Under the pieces are notes generated by a model that was given only the letters and a program-made list of their open reading frames with translations, did no database searches and had not been told where the DNA came from. DNA of 64,000 nt. It comes from Blastocystis sp. Blastoise. Taxonomy: Eukaryota > Sar > Bigyra > Opalinata > Blastocystidae. The translations under genes and the position numbers were made by a program. Positions 1-10,915 of this stretch are shown here, piece by piece (position 1 is the first letter of the stretch; every line of letters begins with the position of its first letter). Location: assembly GCA_039096225.1 (NCBI GenBank), contig JBBPEB010000007.1:992001-1056000 (forward strand). The letters run 5' to 3'.

Positions 1-1352
1 ATAGATAAAGATGAAGGTGTTGATGTAGATACTAATGTATTCGAGTGTTCAGAAGAATAATTTATTGTTTGACTTGATAAAGAAGAAGAAAGAGATGAAG
101 ATAAGATAGGATTTATAGAAGAAGAAGGAGAAAAAGAAGATAATGGAGATGAAATACTGTTTTTTGTTATTGAGGCTATAGATTGATGTATAGCTATTTC
201 ATTATTTGAAGAAACTGAATTATTTGATAAAATATTTTCATTATTTATAGTTTTAGATTGAGAAATGTATTTGTTATTTAATGATTTATTTGAATTATTC
301 ATATTGTTATTTGTTTTATTTGATTGATTCGATAAGTTTTTTGAAGCAACAGGTTTTAAAGGAGGACCAAAAGATGACCTTGAATTATACGTTGAAAAAT
401 GTTTTCTATATATATATAATCAATATATAATCAATATATAATCAATATATAATCAATATATATTCAATATAAAATAATATATATTCAATATAAAATAATA
501 TATATTCAATATAAAATAATATATATTCAATATAAAATAATATATATTCAATATAAAATAATATATATTCAATATAAAATAATATATATTCAATATAAAA
601 TAATATATATTCAATATATAATCAATATATATTCAATATATAATAATATATAATCAATAATAAAAAAACTAAAATCAATATATATATATATACAATAGTG
701 AAGAAGTTGTTGGAATAGTATGTTTTTTTGCAATTGATTTTTTTAAGTTGTTATTGTTTTCTTCTGAATCGTTAGAATCATGAATACCATCTCCCTACAA
801 TACATATAGAAGTTATATAATATACATCAAATATATATAGTATATACTATAAATATGTCACATATTATTATTATATATATATTTACCTGTGGAATAAGAA
901 GAGTATCTTCATTCCAATCGAACGTATTAGGAGCATTTTGAGATGATTGATGAGGAAGTCGAACTGAAAACAAGTAATTTGTTAATACAAATGGCATATT
1001 TGTAATTGAATCACCTAATTCATTCTATGAAAAAAATATTTATAAAAAGAAGATATAGTAATTCTTTGAGAAATGAAATAATTATGACTACACTTACCTC
1101 TTCTAGACTATCTTTTGTCTCGTTAACAAGAGGCGTTACTACGAGTTCTTCTTGTTTTAAAGAGATTTTCCCCATTTCTTCAAGTTGTTGCTCCCATTTT
1201 GATTTTAAATCATTCAGTGTGTCTTCATATTCATCCCCAATAGTTTCCTTACTTTCTTCAATCACTTCACCTATTACACTGGAATAAAAGGACCTTAAAA
1301 CGTCTTCCATTTTTCTTAATTTCTGAAAGTCAACGTTCTTATGATTGTTCAC
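1..1352 (-). CDS. Transcription factor IIA large (alpha/beta) subunit, 5' part
   Basis: This is probably the large subunit of TFIIA, which stabilises TBP on promoter DNA in the nucleus. Exons on the minus strand are 1098-1352, 887-1024, 694-794 and 405 to beyond position 1; all junction phases agree. Residues of about 16-60 resemble the TFIIA N-terminal helix bundle (FYSSVIGEVIEE, then LKSKWEQQLEEMG). Exon 2 ends with DWNEDTLLIPQ and exon 3 continues GDGIHDSNDSEE, like the conserved 'PQ-DG-acidic' stretch of TFIIA. Exon 4 is Ser/Asn-rich linker. The acidic C-terminal beta domain would lie outside the window. The second intron ends GTAAATAT and the first GTAAGT, less T-rich than most here. Family assignment rests on short motifs; an alternative is an unrelated coiled-coil nuclear protein. 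Confidence 0.65.
406..693 (-). repeat. Intronic tandem repeats (11-bp and 21-bp units)
   Basis: The third intron of the TFIIA-like gene consists almost wholly of tandem repeats. About 417-460 has four copies of an 11-bp unit (atataatcaat). About 461-610 has about seven copies of a 21-bp unit that joins aaaataatat to atattcaatat. The intron still carries a GTATAT donor and a TATATAG acceptor on the minus strand. Confidence 0.85.
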
Positions 1353-1526
1353 TATTCCTTATTAATACTTCAATAACTAATAAGCAAAAAGAAACAAAAA
1401 TGTAAAACCAAAAATTTTCATGAATTTTTTTATATAACAGCTTCTTTTTTGCCACTTTTTCATAATTTCAAAACTTTTAATACCCATTATTTGTATTAAA
1501 AGAACTTTGTATTATAATAAATAATA
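1353..1526. promoter_or_regulatory. Divergent promoter region
   Basis: These 174 bases separate two start codons that point away from each other (TFIIA-like gene on minus, unknown gene on plus). The stretch is AT-rich with runs of A and T. It must hold both promoters; I see no recognisable element beyond AT-rich tracts. Inference from layout only. Confidence 0.4.
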
Positions 1527-2351
1527 ATGTATACATCATCGAGAGTCTATCCTACTTATGAAGAAACATTTCAATCGTCAAAAGCTCCTATTTCTTCTTC
1601 ACTAGGAAATACATATCCTTCATTATCTTCTCAAAGGTACAAGGATCCTGTATTGAGTGCTTCAGCACCAACTTCAGAAGCTTGGTTTCCCCTAAAACAG
1701 ACTACAACTTATTCCACCAATAATCAAAGTTCTGCTATTGCTCCTATTCCAGGAAATCCTAATCAAACTATTCAGAGAGAGATGGGCGATAGAGTTGCTA
1801 CTCGTAATCAATATTATAAGTCTACAGTTGATTTAGATACGATAAACTCTATAGCTACAAGAAAATATGGAGTGAATTCCGATTTCAGACTTGGTTCAAC
1901 AAGTAATATATTTACCGGATTAGATGATCATGGCTTGTCGTTAACTCAATATGTTCAAAAATCAAAATCTTTTCAACCTTCGAATCAAAGTTCTGTAGCT
2001 AATGGAATAATCAATGTATCAGATACAGATGATGATGATTATATTACATTTTTAAAGAAAAAGAAATTGATTAATTCTCCAGTCCCTTCTTCAAAGAAAC
2101 CTAAAGAGAAGAAACAATATATTCCTTCAAACACATATAGAAATGATACTATTTCAAAGATCCCTAATAAAATAAATTATAACATACAATCCGATGAAGA
2201 AATAGATGATATACATGAAACCATTTCCGATCCTTATAGTGATTCCCATATCAATCCAGATTTGAAAGAAATATATCAATTGCTTGATTCATGTATTGAA
2301 AAGAGTGATACCATATGTAATTCAATCTCAAATCTTAAATTAAATGTATAG
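1527..2351 (+). CDS. Uncharacterised single-exon protein, 274 aa
   Basis: I do not recognise this protein. It is an uninterrupted 274-residue frame starting at the first ATG after the divergent spacer. The N-terminal half is Ser/Thr/Pro/Asn-rich and probably disordered. A short Asp run (DTDDDDYITFLKKKKL, about residues 168-183) is followed by a Lys-rich basic patch, which could act as a nuclear localisation signal. The last 30 residues (LKEIYQLLDSCIEKSDTICN) look helical. No signal peptide or membrane segment is visible. Codon use is A/T-ending but not the strong GCT/GGT pattern of the likely highly expressed genes, so expression is probably modest. Its 5' neighbour is the TFIIA-like gene. 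Confidence 0.7.
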   Translation: MYTSSRVYPTYEETFQSSKAPISSSLGNTYPSLSSQRYKDPVLSASAPTSEAWFPLKQTTTYSTNNQSSAIAPIPGNPNQTIQREMGDRVATRNQYYKSTVDLDTINSIATRKYGVNSDFRLGSTSNIFTGLDDHGLSLTQYVQKSKSFQPSNQSSVANGIINVSDTDDDDYITFLKKKKLINSPVPSSKKPKEKKQYIPSNTYRNDTISKIPNKINYNIQSDEEIDDIHETISDPYSDSHINPDLKEIYQLLDSCIEKSDTICNSISNLKLNV

Positions 2352-2814
2352 TCATCTATATCTGATGTTTTTTATTTGCTAAACCGTTACATACAATATG
2401 ATCACATAAATTATTTGTATTAATTAATTCTTTTTTATCTTTTTCTTTTTTTCTTCTTTTTACATCTATGTAGTCCTATTGTTTATCGATGTTATTTTTT
2501 AATTATATCCTTCTTCCATTGAATACAATTATACTTTTTTGTTTATATTATTTTATTTTAAACTTATTCATCCTGTTCACGTATTAATAGAAAAGCACAT
2601 ATTTTTAAATTATCTATTCTTAAAATATAAATGCATTTTGATTTGAAAAGAAACGATTTCGGGAAAAATTTGATTTAAAGAGAATAATAGAAAACATTCC
2701 ACGGTAAAATGAAAGCTGTTTTCAAAGCTATTTTATCTTTTATGCCGATTATTTATTGATTTATAAAATAGTTTATACAAATTTAAATATTAATTACTAA
2801 TTTAAACGCTACAG
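2352..2814. other. Intergenic, AT-rich
   Basis: This spacer lies between the unknown gene and the kinase gene, both on plus. It holds T-rich runs that may serve as the upstream gene's 3' end. I see no RNA gene or repeat. Confidence 0.6.
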
Positions 2815-5800
2815 ATGTCTTTTGAAAATTATTCTTTGACTTGTCAGTCTGGATCTGATGAGAATAGAGTTATATCTTCAAGAAAAGTATTTTTTATTAT
2901 TATACTATGTGTTTAATAAAATTAGGCAAACGTAATTCATAGTTTAACTGTCGGATTGTCACATCTTTACTCTTCATTCGATATAAAAGAGGAATTGTAT
3001 ATATATTTATATATTTAAACATGCCTCACATTTGTGTTATATAGAAAAAATGAGAGTTCAGGATCTATTCAAGTATATTTGCTTTTTTTTTTTGTTAGTA
3101 TTGTTATTTTATATTATAAAACTTTATAGATTGGAGATATCTTATTTGGAAGATATAAAATTGAAAGATTAATTGGTAAAGGAGCTTTTTCGGAAATCTA
3201 TGAAGTATCCGATCTTTTTTCTAAACAACATTTTGCAATAAAAATAATGAGTGAACAATATAATTCTATTGGATATCAAGAATGGTGTTTTTTAATGAAT
3301 TTGAATAGAAAGTTATATGAGTATTTATATCTATTTTCAATGTTTCATACAAAGATATATTTTATATATTATTGTATATTATTATTTTTCATCATTTTTT
3401 ATCTATATAGAAATGATATAACCATTATTCGTTGTTATAATTGTTTTCTTCATAATAATAGAGTTTGCTTATTATTAGAATTATATAATTATTCCATATC
3501 CTATATATTAAGTCATATGTCTATTTCCCCGCGGGAGGATCTTCCCTTTGATTCAACTATTTCTTTAGAATCATCCTCTTTTATTCAAGATAAATATCGG
3601 TCTATTTCTTTCATTCGTAGAATCGCTGTATATAGTGTTGTTTTTATGTTATTCTATTATTATATTATTAGTATATTTATTATATTCTATTTTTATTTTG
3701 TATCGTATATTTATTATGTTATTCTATTATAATCCTTTTTTAAGTATATTCAGACCTTATTATATTGACTTTAATATGTAGCTGAAAAAAATGTTTTTAT
3801 ATACATAAATACCATGTTTACTAATACTATTATCTTTTTTAGTTTTCTTTATTCAAATCACTTTCATATATTCATTCCCATGGTTATATTCATGCAGATA
3901 TTAAGCCTGAAAATGTGTTATTTGATTCAACAATGGGTATTTCTATATATATCTACATTGTAATATATATTATGCATATATATGTTTTATTATTAATTAA
4001 TTGTATATTGTTATCATTATTAATAGAAACAATATGTCTTATTGATTTTTCTAATTGTATTCCACTTTCTCATGTTGATCTTTATAATGAACCCGCTAAA
4101 AATGAAATTCAAACACCTCTTTACCGGGCACCTGAAATAGTGTGTGGAGCTAGTCCAAGTATATATATATATATTAATTAAAACAGTAGATACTTTTCGT
4201 TATTATTATTTTTTTATAAATATATAATTTATTCTATTATTTTATATATACTGTATTTTTTATTTATTAAACATTATATCTTTTCTTGTTTCTGATTTTT
4301 CTTTATAAATGCATTATATTCTTGTATATAAACATATATAAACATATATAAACATATATAAACATATATAAACATATATAAACATATATAAACATATATA
4401 AACAATATAAGCATAAGCATATATATAGGTCCAGCTATAGATATATGGTCGATGGGATGTCTTCTTTATGAATTATATACTAAGACTCCTCTTCTTCATC
4501 AATCACTACATCCTACAGATATACAGTCATTTATCGATCTTTTTGGGTCATTTCCTAACTCAGTATATCAAAAATATCCATTATATAAGCAATATATAAA
4601 CACTAATAATAATGAAAATAATCCTGAAGAACAATATGTATATTATATATAATAATATATTATTATTTTTGTCTTGAATAAATTTAATTCTTTGATGTTT
4701 ACACTATATAATATACTAAAGATTTATCTATTTCTTATTTACTTATCTGTTTATTTATTTAGTAATAATTTTTTATACTATTTACTATATTACTTTATTT
4801 ACTATATAACTTTATTTAATCTTATAATAATATAGGATATTACATCGTATTTAACTATATATGCTTCAGTATCTGATTATGATTCCACATTCTCTTCTTT
4901 TTCAGACTTATTAAGTCGTTGTCTTGATCTTAATCCTAATACTAGAATAACTGCACAACAAGTATCACGATAATCTATATCTTATTATATTTATTTTACA
5001 TTATATATCACATTTAGTATTTTAGTAATATAGTTAATATCTTTGACTTTATTATACTTCATTTGCTATATACTTGTGTCTCATCCTTATTTAATATAAT
5101 ACTTTATACTATATATTGTTTATCCTATCTATATATAGGCATTATATCATCCCTTCTTTGCTTCTCTCTATCCTTCAAAACAAGTGATTTCTCCAGCTAT
5201 TCAGCAAATGATAATAAAACAAGAAGAAGAAGAAAGGAAACAGCAAGAAACCCAAATTGGTCCACAAATAAACACATTCTATCAGTTTATTCAAGAATGC
5301 AATCAGTATATTTATATATATATATATATATTTATTTACTGTCTTGTTTTCTATTAATATTAATTACTTACTTATTGATACTTTATTATTATTTAATATA
5401 ATTATCTTATAATTATAGTGCCTTGTATAAAACTACACTAACAAATTTATTACTTTCTTTTCGAAGTTGTATTTCAGTAGATACAAATAAGTTAAAAGGA
5501 TTGCAAAGTCAGTTTTATTCCATTCAAACATCTTCTGAAATTACTTCTAACCTTCAATATAATCGAATGAAAAATACACTGAAAGATGCTGAATATACTT
5601 TAAGTCAAATCAATACATTATATACACAGTGTTATACACAAATATGTGATCCATTACAAGATCAACATAATATCACTGATAATATAAATAACTTGTCAAT
5701 TCACCTGGAAGAAATTTCATCGATATCTTTTATTTTATTTTTTTTATTATTATTTTTAATATTATATGTTATTTATCTTTTATTTATTATATTTAATTTA

Positions 5801-6723
5801 TTTATTTTTATTTTATTATTATTATTTATTTTTTTAGTATTTTTATTATTAATTTTTTTATTTATTATTTAGCATTATTTTATGGATAATACGTTTTGTA
5901 TATCTTTAATTATATACATATTCAAGACGTTTTCAATTCGATTAAGTTTATATCAGAAATCAAATCCTTCAATTGTATCTCCATCAATATCACGTCCTAT
6001 TTCTACATTAAATACTTCTTATCCTTCTTCTTCTTCTTCTAGTCCTTCTAAAGTAATAGAAACAGAATTAATCAAAGAAGAAAAACATCAGAATATAACT
6101 ACTTCTTCTTCTCTTCATTCTTCTTCTCTTTCTCCTCCTCTTTCTCCTTCTCTTTCTTTTTCTCTTTCTCCTTCTCTTTCTCCTTCTCTTTCTTCTCCTC
6201 CACCTTCTTCTTCTTCTTGTCCAAGTACTACAGTAAATACAGAAACATCTTCATCTTTTCCTCAATATATTAACTTATCGAACGCTAAAACAAATACTAT
6301 TCTTTTATCACCTTCAAGAGAAACACATACAAATATAATTATTAAAAAAGAATTATCTCCAATAAAGGACACTAGCTCTCTATTACATGTTTCAACAACA
6401 ATAAAAAGAGAATTTATTTCCAAAGAAGACTCCAAAAAACCAAAAATTGGTCCTGAACTTAATCAACTGAATTCTTTAATAAACAGTAAATTATTGTTCT
6501 TCTTCATAATTTCTAATTGTTTTATCTGTATTATATATATATATTTCTATAGCATTACCTGTATCAGAACCAGTATTACCAATAGATTTTTCAGTATATA
6601 TATACTTTATATATAAATTTATTATTATTTATATAGGATAACGACGGAAGCGACGTTGTATATTATTTAATATATGTTTTTATTATATATATTTGTTATA
6701 TATAGGATTTAGACTTCTTGTAG
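2815..6723 (+). CDS. CMGC-like protein kinase (DYRK/PRP4/CLK-like), 749 aa, 15 exons
   Basis: Exons: 2815-2886, 2926-2996, 3045-3072, 3130-3311, 3411-3627, 3843-3936, 4027-4158, 4429-4637, 4836-4961, 5139-5305, 5419-5722, 5918-6485, 6553-6593, 6637-6657, 6706-6723. All phases agree (750 codons). Kinase motifs: glycine loop GKGAFSEIYEV (73-83), Lys95 in AIKIM, catalytic loop HADIKPEN with Asp209, Mg-binding DFS (228-230) in place of DFG, activation segment TPLYRAPEIV, then DIWSMGCLLYEL and a closing AQQALYHPFF. The HAD loop and IDFSNC resemble CLK, DYRK and PRP4 kinases; the subfamily is uncertain. After the kinase fold come a coiled-coil stretch and a Ser/Pro-rich tail with SPSLS-type repeats, ending in an acidic peptide. 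Asp209, Lys95 and Asp228 are kept, so activity is plausible. The intron at 5723-5917 looks AT-AC. Confidence 0.85.
4325..4404 (+). repeat. 10-bp intronic minisatellite
   Basis: About eight copies of the unit aacatatata lie in a kinase-gene intron, shortly before its TATATAG acceptor at 4428. Confidence 0.85.
5723..5917 (+). other. Candidate U12-type AT-AC intron
   Basis: The reading frame leaves the upstream exon at a Ser codon (TCG, 5720-5722) where no GT donor exists. The next bases, ATATCTTTT, differ by one base from the U12 donor ATATCCTTT. The frame resumes in phase after TATATAC at 5911-5917, with ATCTTTAAT just upstream as a possible branch site. A GT-AG or AT-AG solution using the TTTAG at 5868-5872 would also keep the frame but adds 15 odd, partly hydrophobic residues. 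Confidence 0.55.
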
Positions 6724-8013
6724 TTGCCTGTTTCCTGAATTGTCCTGTCTTTTTTTTCAATTTTCATTTTTTTTAATATTATTTAGTCAATTTCATTATT
6801 CTTTTCAAATCGTTTCCCATTTTTTAATTTTCATCTATTCTAATGTTTTATTATAGTAAATAATAATGAAATAAAAAGTTTGTTGTTATATATGAATTCA
6901 TTTTCTTTTAATTCTTTTTTTATTTTATTGCTATTATATAAGACAATATAAACATTACATAAAAGCAATTGCTGATACAATATCAGAAGAATGAATTCCA
7001 TCACTCAATAATTATTTCAATATTAATATATTTTTTCATATTACTCATGATAAGTATAGTTGAAATGAACAAAATATTGAATTTATAATCAATTATAGCA
7101 ATCAATAAATAATGCATGTATTTTAATGACACCAACAGTCTTTAGTTCTGAACAGTAGGTTATGAAATGTAATCAGTTTTCAATGAGATATATAAACACT
7201 ATTTTTTTAATAATTTATATATAAAAATGTATCTAGCTGAAGCATAGATAATTTTCATTATGAAGAATTTTGTTGAATTTCTATTTTGGATTTTTATTTT
7301 GTTTTATTCCATTTATATTTTAGATTTTATTATTATCATTATATTATGTTAGTACAATAGATGTATATTTTGATTTTAGTATTTTTATTATTTGGATATA
7401 GCTTTTCAGTAGTCAATTAGTTTAATCATTTTTCTTTTTATTATTTATTATGCATTTTATTTTTAGAAACAACATGTAAAAATATAAATGAGTAATATCA
7501 TGTTCATAACATATATTTTAAAAAGTAGTCAATCATTATCCTATTATAAAATCGTTATTTTTGTATTAAATTTGTTTTTATTATGTATGTATGATATGGA
7601 ATTTGTATTCTTGAGCTGGTATAATAATTACATTTTTTAAAAATGCAATTGTTGCTTTTATATTAAGATAATATAGTTTCGAGAATGTGTCATATTAATA
7701 GTATTACTGAATTCATATAATTTTAAATATAAAATTTTCAACTTTATTTGTTTGTGGAAAAAATGATTATATAAAAGACTTGAAATGATGCTTTAATTGA
7801 ATTAGAAATGTCAGAATTTATTATTCGTATGATTTAAAATGTTATTATAAAATAGTAGAAACATTAACAAAATCTAATAGTTCTAGAATAGATAATTCTA
7901 TTGAATAAATCAAGTACCATGATTTATTGTTTCATAAAAAAAATTGAGAGAGAGAGAGAGAGGTGTTGAAAAATAGAAAAAACACATATATACAAAAAGA
8001 ATGTCAATAAATT
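6724..8013. other. Intergenic, convergent, AT-rich
   Basis: This 1.3-kb spacer lies between two convergent genes (kinase and DHHC). It is AT-rich without open frames of interest. The only distinct feature is a (GA)n run at about 7947-7962. I see no RNA gene. Confidence 0.6.
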
Positions 8014-8177
8014 CTATTGAAAAGATATTCCAAATCTTAATAAGAATATTCCAAAAATATAAAGTACGAATGAAGCCCCAATTAAAACAATTGTAGAATA
8101 AAAAAAGAAAAAATTATTCTTTCCTATATATATATATATTAGATATAAGCAAGAATGGTAGATGGTTATTTTTGTAG

Positions 8178-8227
<50 letters not shown>

Positions 8228-9439
8228 ATGCATTTTCCCATCCAGAAACAATGATGATCAACCTATATATATATAGAATAATTTGAAAATAAATAGATAA
8301 TAAATAAAAGAATTGAATAGGAATGATAATAGTAATATACTTGATAAACACAGGCTTGACAGTCATCGCAATGTAAACATCCCATTGGACGCACAATTTT
8401 ACATTTACCTGGAATGAAATTATATATATATATATATATATAATATTATATAAGAGAATACAAAATAATATAATAAGAAATAATGTAGTATTATATACGA
8501 CAATAGGAATAAAGTTGATTCTGATAATCAATCAGTTTACCGATAGGAGCAATGCCTATTGATATAGAGAATGAGAATAGGAATATAATAATAAAAGATA
8601 TAAATATAATAGGAATATAATATAAATATAAAATAAATATAAATAATATAATAATATAATAAAAGATAATAAATATAATATAAATATAATATAAATATAA
8701 TATAATAATATAATAAAAGATAATAAATATAATAGGAATATATATATAATATAATAATATAAATAATAATAATATAATACTATAATATAAATATAAAATA
8801 AATAAAATATACCAGGATTTGAAAAAGATGTTAATGTGAAAGAAATAAAAGTAAGAAGGAAAATACCAATAATAATATATACAGCATAATATTGTTTAAA
8901 TGCAAATGCAAAGACAAGTGGTGTTGCATTGATAACAATAATTGCTAATAAAGTGACAAAACTCATATACCATTGGGGACCTAATAAAAATACTAAGGGA
9001 AAATAATTAAATCGATCACTTCCCCAGATTAAATAGGATGAACCCAACCATCCACCTATATATTTAACAAAAATAAAAAAATAAAAGCATTAATAAAGTA
9101 AAAACATAAGGAAAACACAAAAAACAATCATTTTCTCAATCAAAGTGAATGAAAAAAATAACAAACGAATACAGGCATACCTGTTTTAGGATAGGGTAAT
9201 GATTTAAATACTCTATGTGGAGTATTATCTCTTTCTAGTGTATGATGACTATATTCTGGCTCCATTTGATTGCTATTATCTGTGCCTTTGACAACAACAA
9301 GGTCACGATCAGAAATATGTTCTGGTTTCAATGATATCTGATAAGGAGGATTGGGATGTGTCTGACAATCAGAGAGAAGATTTTCTTCAAGTGAATCTAA
9401 TTAATAAGGGCAAAGAGTAAAGACATAATTACGATCCAT
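8014..9439 (-). CDS. DHHC protein S-acyltransferase, 245 aa
   Basis: Palmitoyltransferases of this family transfer fatty acyl chains to protein cysteines at cell membranes. Minus-strand exons: 9433-9439, 9181-9396, 8813-9055, 8499-8555, 8341-8408, 8226-8262, 8014-8123; phases agree (246 codons). The zinc-binding DHHC domain is complete: YCRKCKIVRP, CLHCDDCQAC, then VDHHCFWMGKCIG (DHHC near residues 199-202). Two hydrophobic segments lie before it (about 95-145) and one after it (about 217-240). Most family members have four segments, so the C-terminus may continue through a missed intron; the frame used here stops after FGISFQ. The start is inferred: exon 1 is only 7 nt (ATGGATC) followed by a 36-nt intron, because the frame upstream of exon 2 is blocked by a stop. 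The N-terminal 80 residues are polar and variable. Confidence 0.8.
8178..8225. repeat. (TA)n microsatellite in intron
   Basis: A run of about 22 TA dinucleotides fills the 5' part of the last intron of the DHHC gene. Confidence 0.9.
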
Positions 9440-10915
9440 TTTTGAACTCAACACCAGAGTTATTAATAAAAAAATTTAGTGTTTTTTTGTCTTATTTACT
9501 CATTTCTCCTTACATTCTTGAAATGACAATTTTTTAATATTGAATTCTCATTATTCGCATATGAAAGTATATAAAAAGTGAAATATAAAAAGGCAAAACA
9601 CATTAATTACAGTTCACTTATTCGTATAAAGCAGTTATTTTAATTGAAATATCTAAGTAATAATATAGTCTAATGAAATATATAAATAATTTCAAGAATT
9701 ACAGCCTTTTGATTGACTGACTCTTTATATTGGCAGACCATTCTGTCTTATTCTATATATTCATTATAGCCAAATATCAATAACGATGAATATGATGTCT
9801 TCGAATGAAAAGATTGAATCCATCATTTTTCCACACAACGATAAAACTCTTTTCAGAATCGCTACAATTCTTTATTTCAGAGTATACTTTATAATAATAG
9901 AATTAAGAAATATTACATTTGTCAATTCGACAAAACATTAAAATGATGACAGAAATCATTAGAATAATTCGAATATTTGTATGCATGCACTTACTAAGTG
10001 AATGAAATATAAACAAGGAAGAGAAATACAGATATGATATCATGAATTGCTTGTCATGGTTTTTTCTAGTCAAGATACATACAAAATATAACAGTACTAT
10101 ATGATAAAAGTAATATGTAGTATAATTTTGATAATTAGAGGATAAAAAAACTCTCAAAGACTTCATTTTGACAACAGAAGGCTTCAAAGGACGATAGGAA
10201 TCCATAAGTGATTCAACGATAAGAGAAAGATTATGTTGTAGTGTTTATTTTTGATGATATAAGATATGTGTGGTTGTTATTGATGAAGAGAAGTGCTCTT
10301 TTTAATCTTTGTTAGTAATAAAAAAATATCTCCAGTTTCGTCTTTTAGGTACCTCTGAGAAACTTTTGTTTATTTTATTTAAAAGAGAAAGTAGTAATAG
10401 AAAATAATACTTGTCATACATCATTCTATATAATGTAAAACACTACCATATCTCCACTTTAGATGCAAAGAAAAAGAGACATGAATTTTATGACGAAGTT
10501 TGTTAGAAGAATCATCAAGAACTTGATAATATCTTTCGATAACTGAACGCGTAGTTTGATGACCAAAGGAGAAATGTGTTTCTCGTCAAGATAATATTAA
10601 TCTTAAAAAAACGGTGGGGAACTACGTGTCATTGTGGCATTTACCAATAAAGACTGGAAAAAAAAATTAGAATCATAATATAGGAGAAACAAGGGAAGAA
10701 TAAATGTCCAAGATATTGGTTATTTAATTGGTCAGCCGGTGATATTTTTCAAGGCTACGAAATATATGTCAATGTTTTGATTGGCTCCTTTTGGCTATGG
10801 GGAATGCAGAGGGAAAAGGGAAACTTGGTCACTTATATGAAATGTTCAATTTACACATAACTTATTTGTTTTCGTTAATAGTTCTTGTTCTTTTTATCAT
10901 CCTACCCGTTCCAAG
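9440..10915. other. Intergenic, divergent, with CCAAT-type motifs
   Basis: This region separates the DHHC start (minus) from alanine aminotransferase (plus). A 100-codon minus-strand frame at 9903-10205 shows no family signature and I do not call it. The 3' part has ATTGG at 10715, 10726 and 10780 and CCAAT near 10645, placing them about 135-270 bases before the aminotransferase start. Confidence 0.5.
10710..10790 (+). promoter_or_regulatory. ATTGG/CCAAT box cluster upstream of alanine aminotransferase
   Basis: Three ATTGG motifs (10715-10719, 10726-10730, 10780-10784) lie within 70 bases, 132-201 bases before the start codon. NF-Y/HAP factors bind this pentamer in many eukaryotes. Similar motifs stand before VPS13, galactokinase, the phosphate carrier and the secreted modular protein. 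Role is inferred. Confidence 0.4.

Noticed and set aside
7946-7962. (GA)n run as a possible GAGA-factor site
   Set aside because: Lies between convergent genes, not at a promoter, and is a simple repeat.
9903-10205. 100-codon minus-strand frame starting MDSYRPLKPSVV
   Set aside because: No family signature, AT-driven hydrophobic stretch, and no consistent splice partner. It could hide a small gene but I cannot support it.
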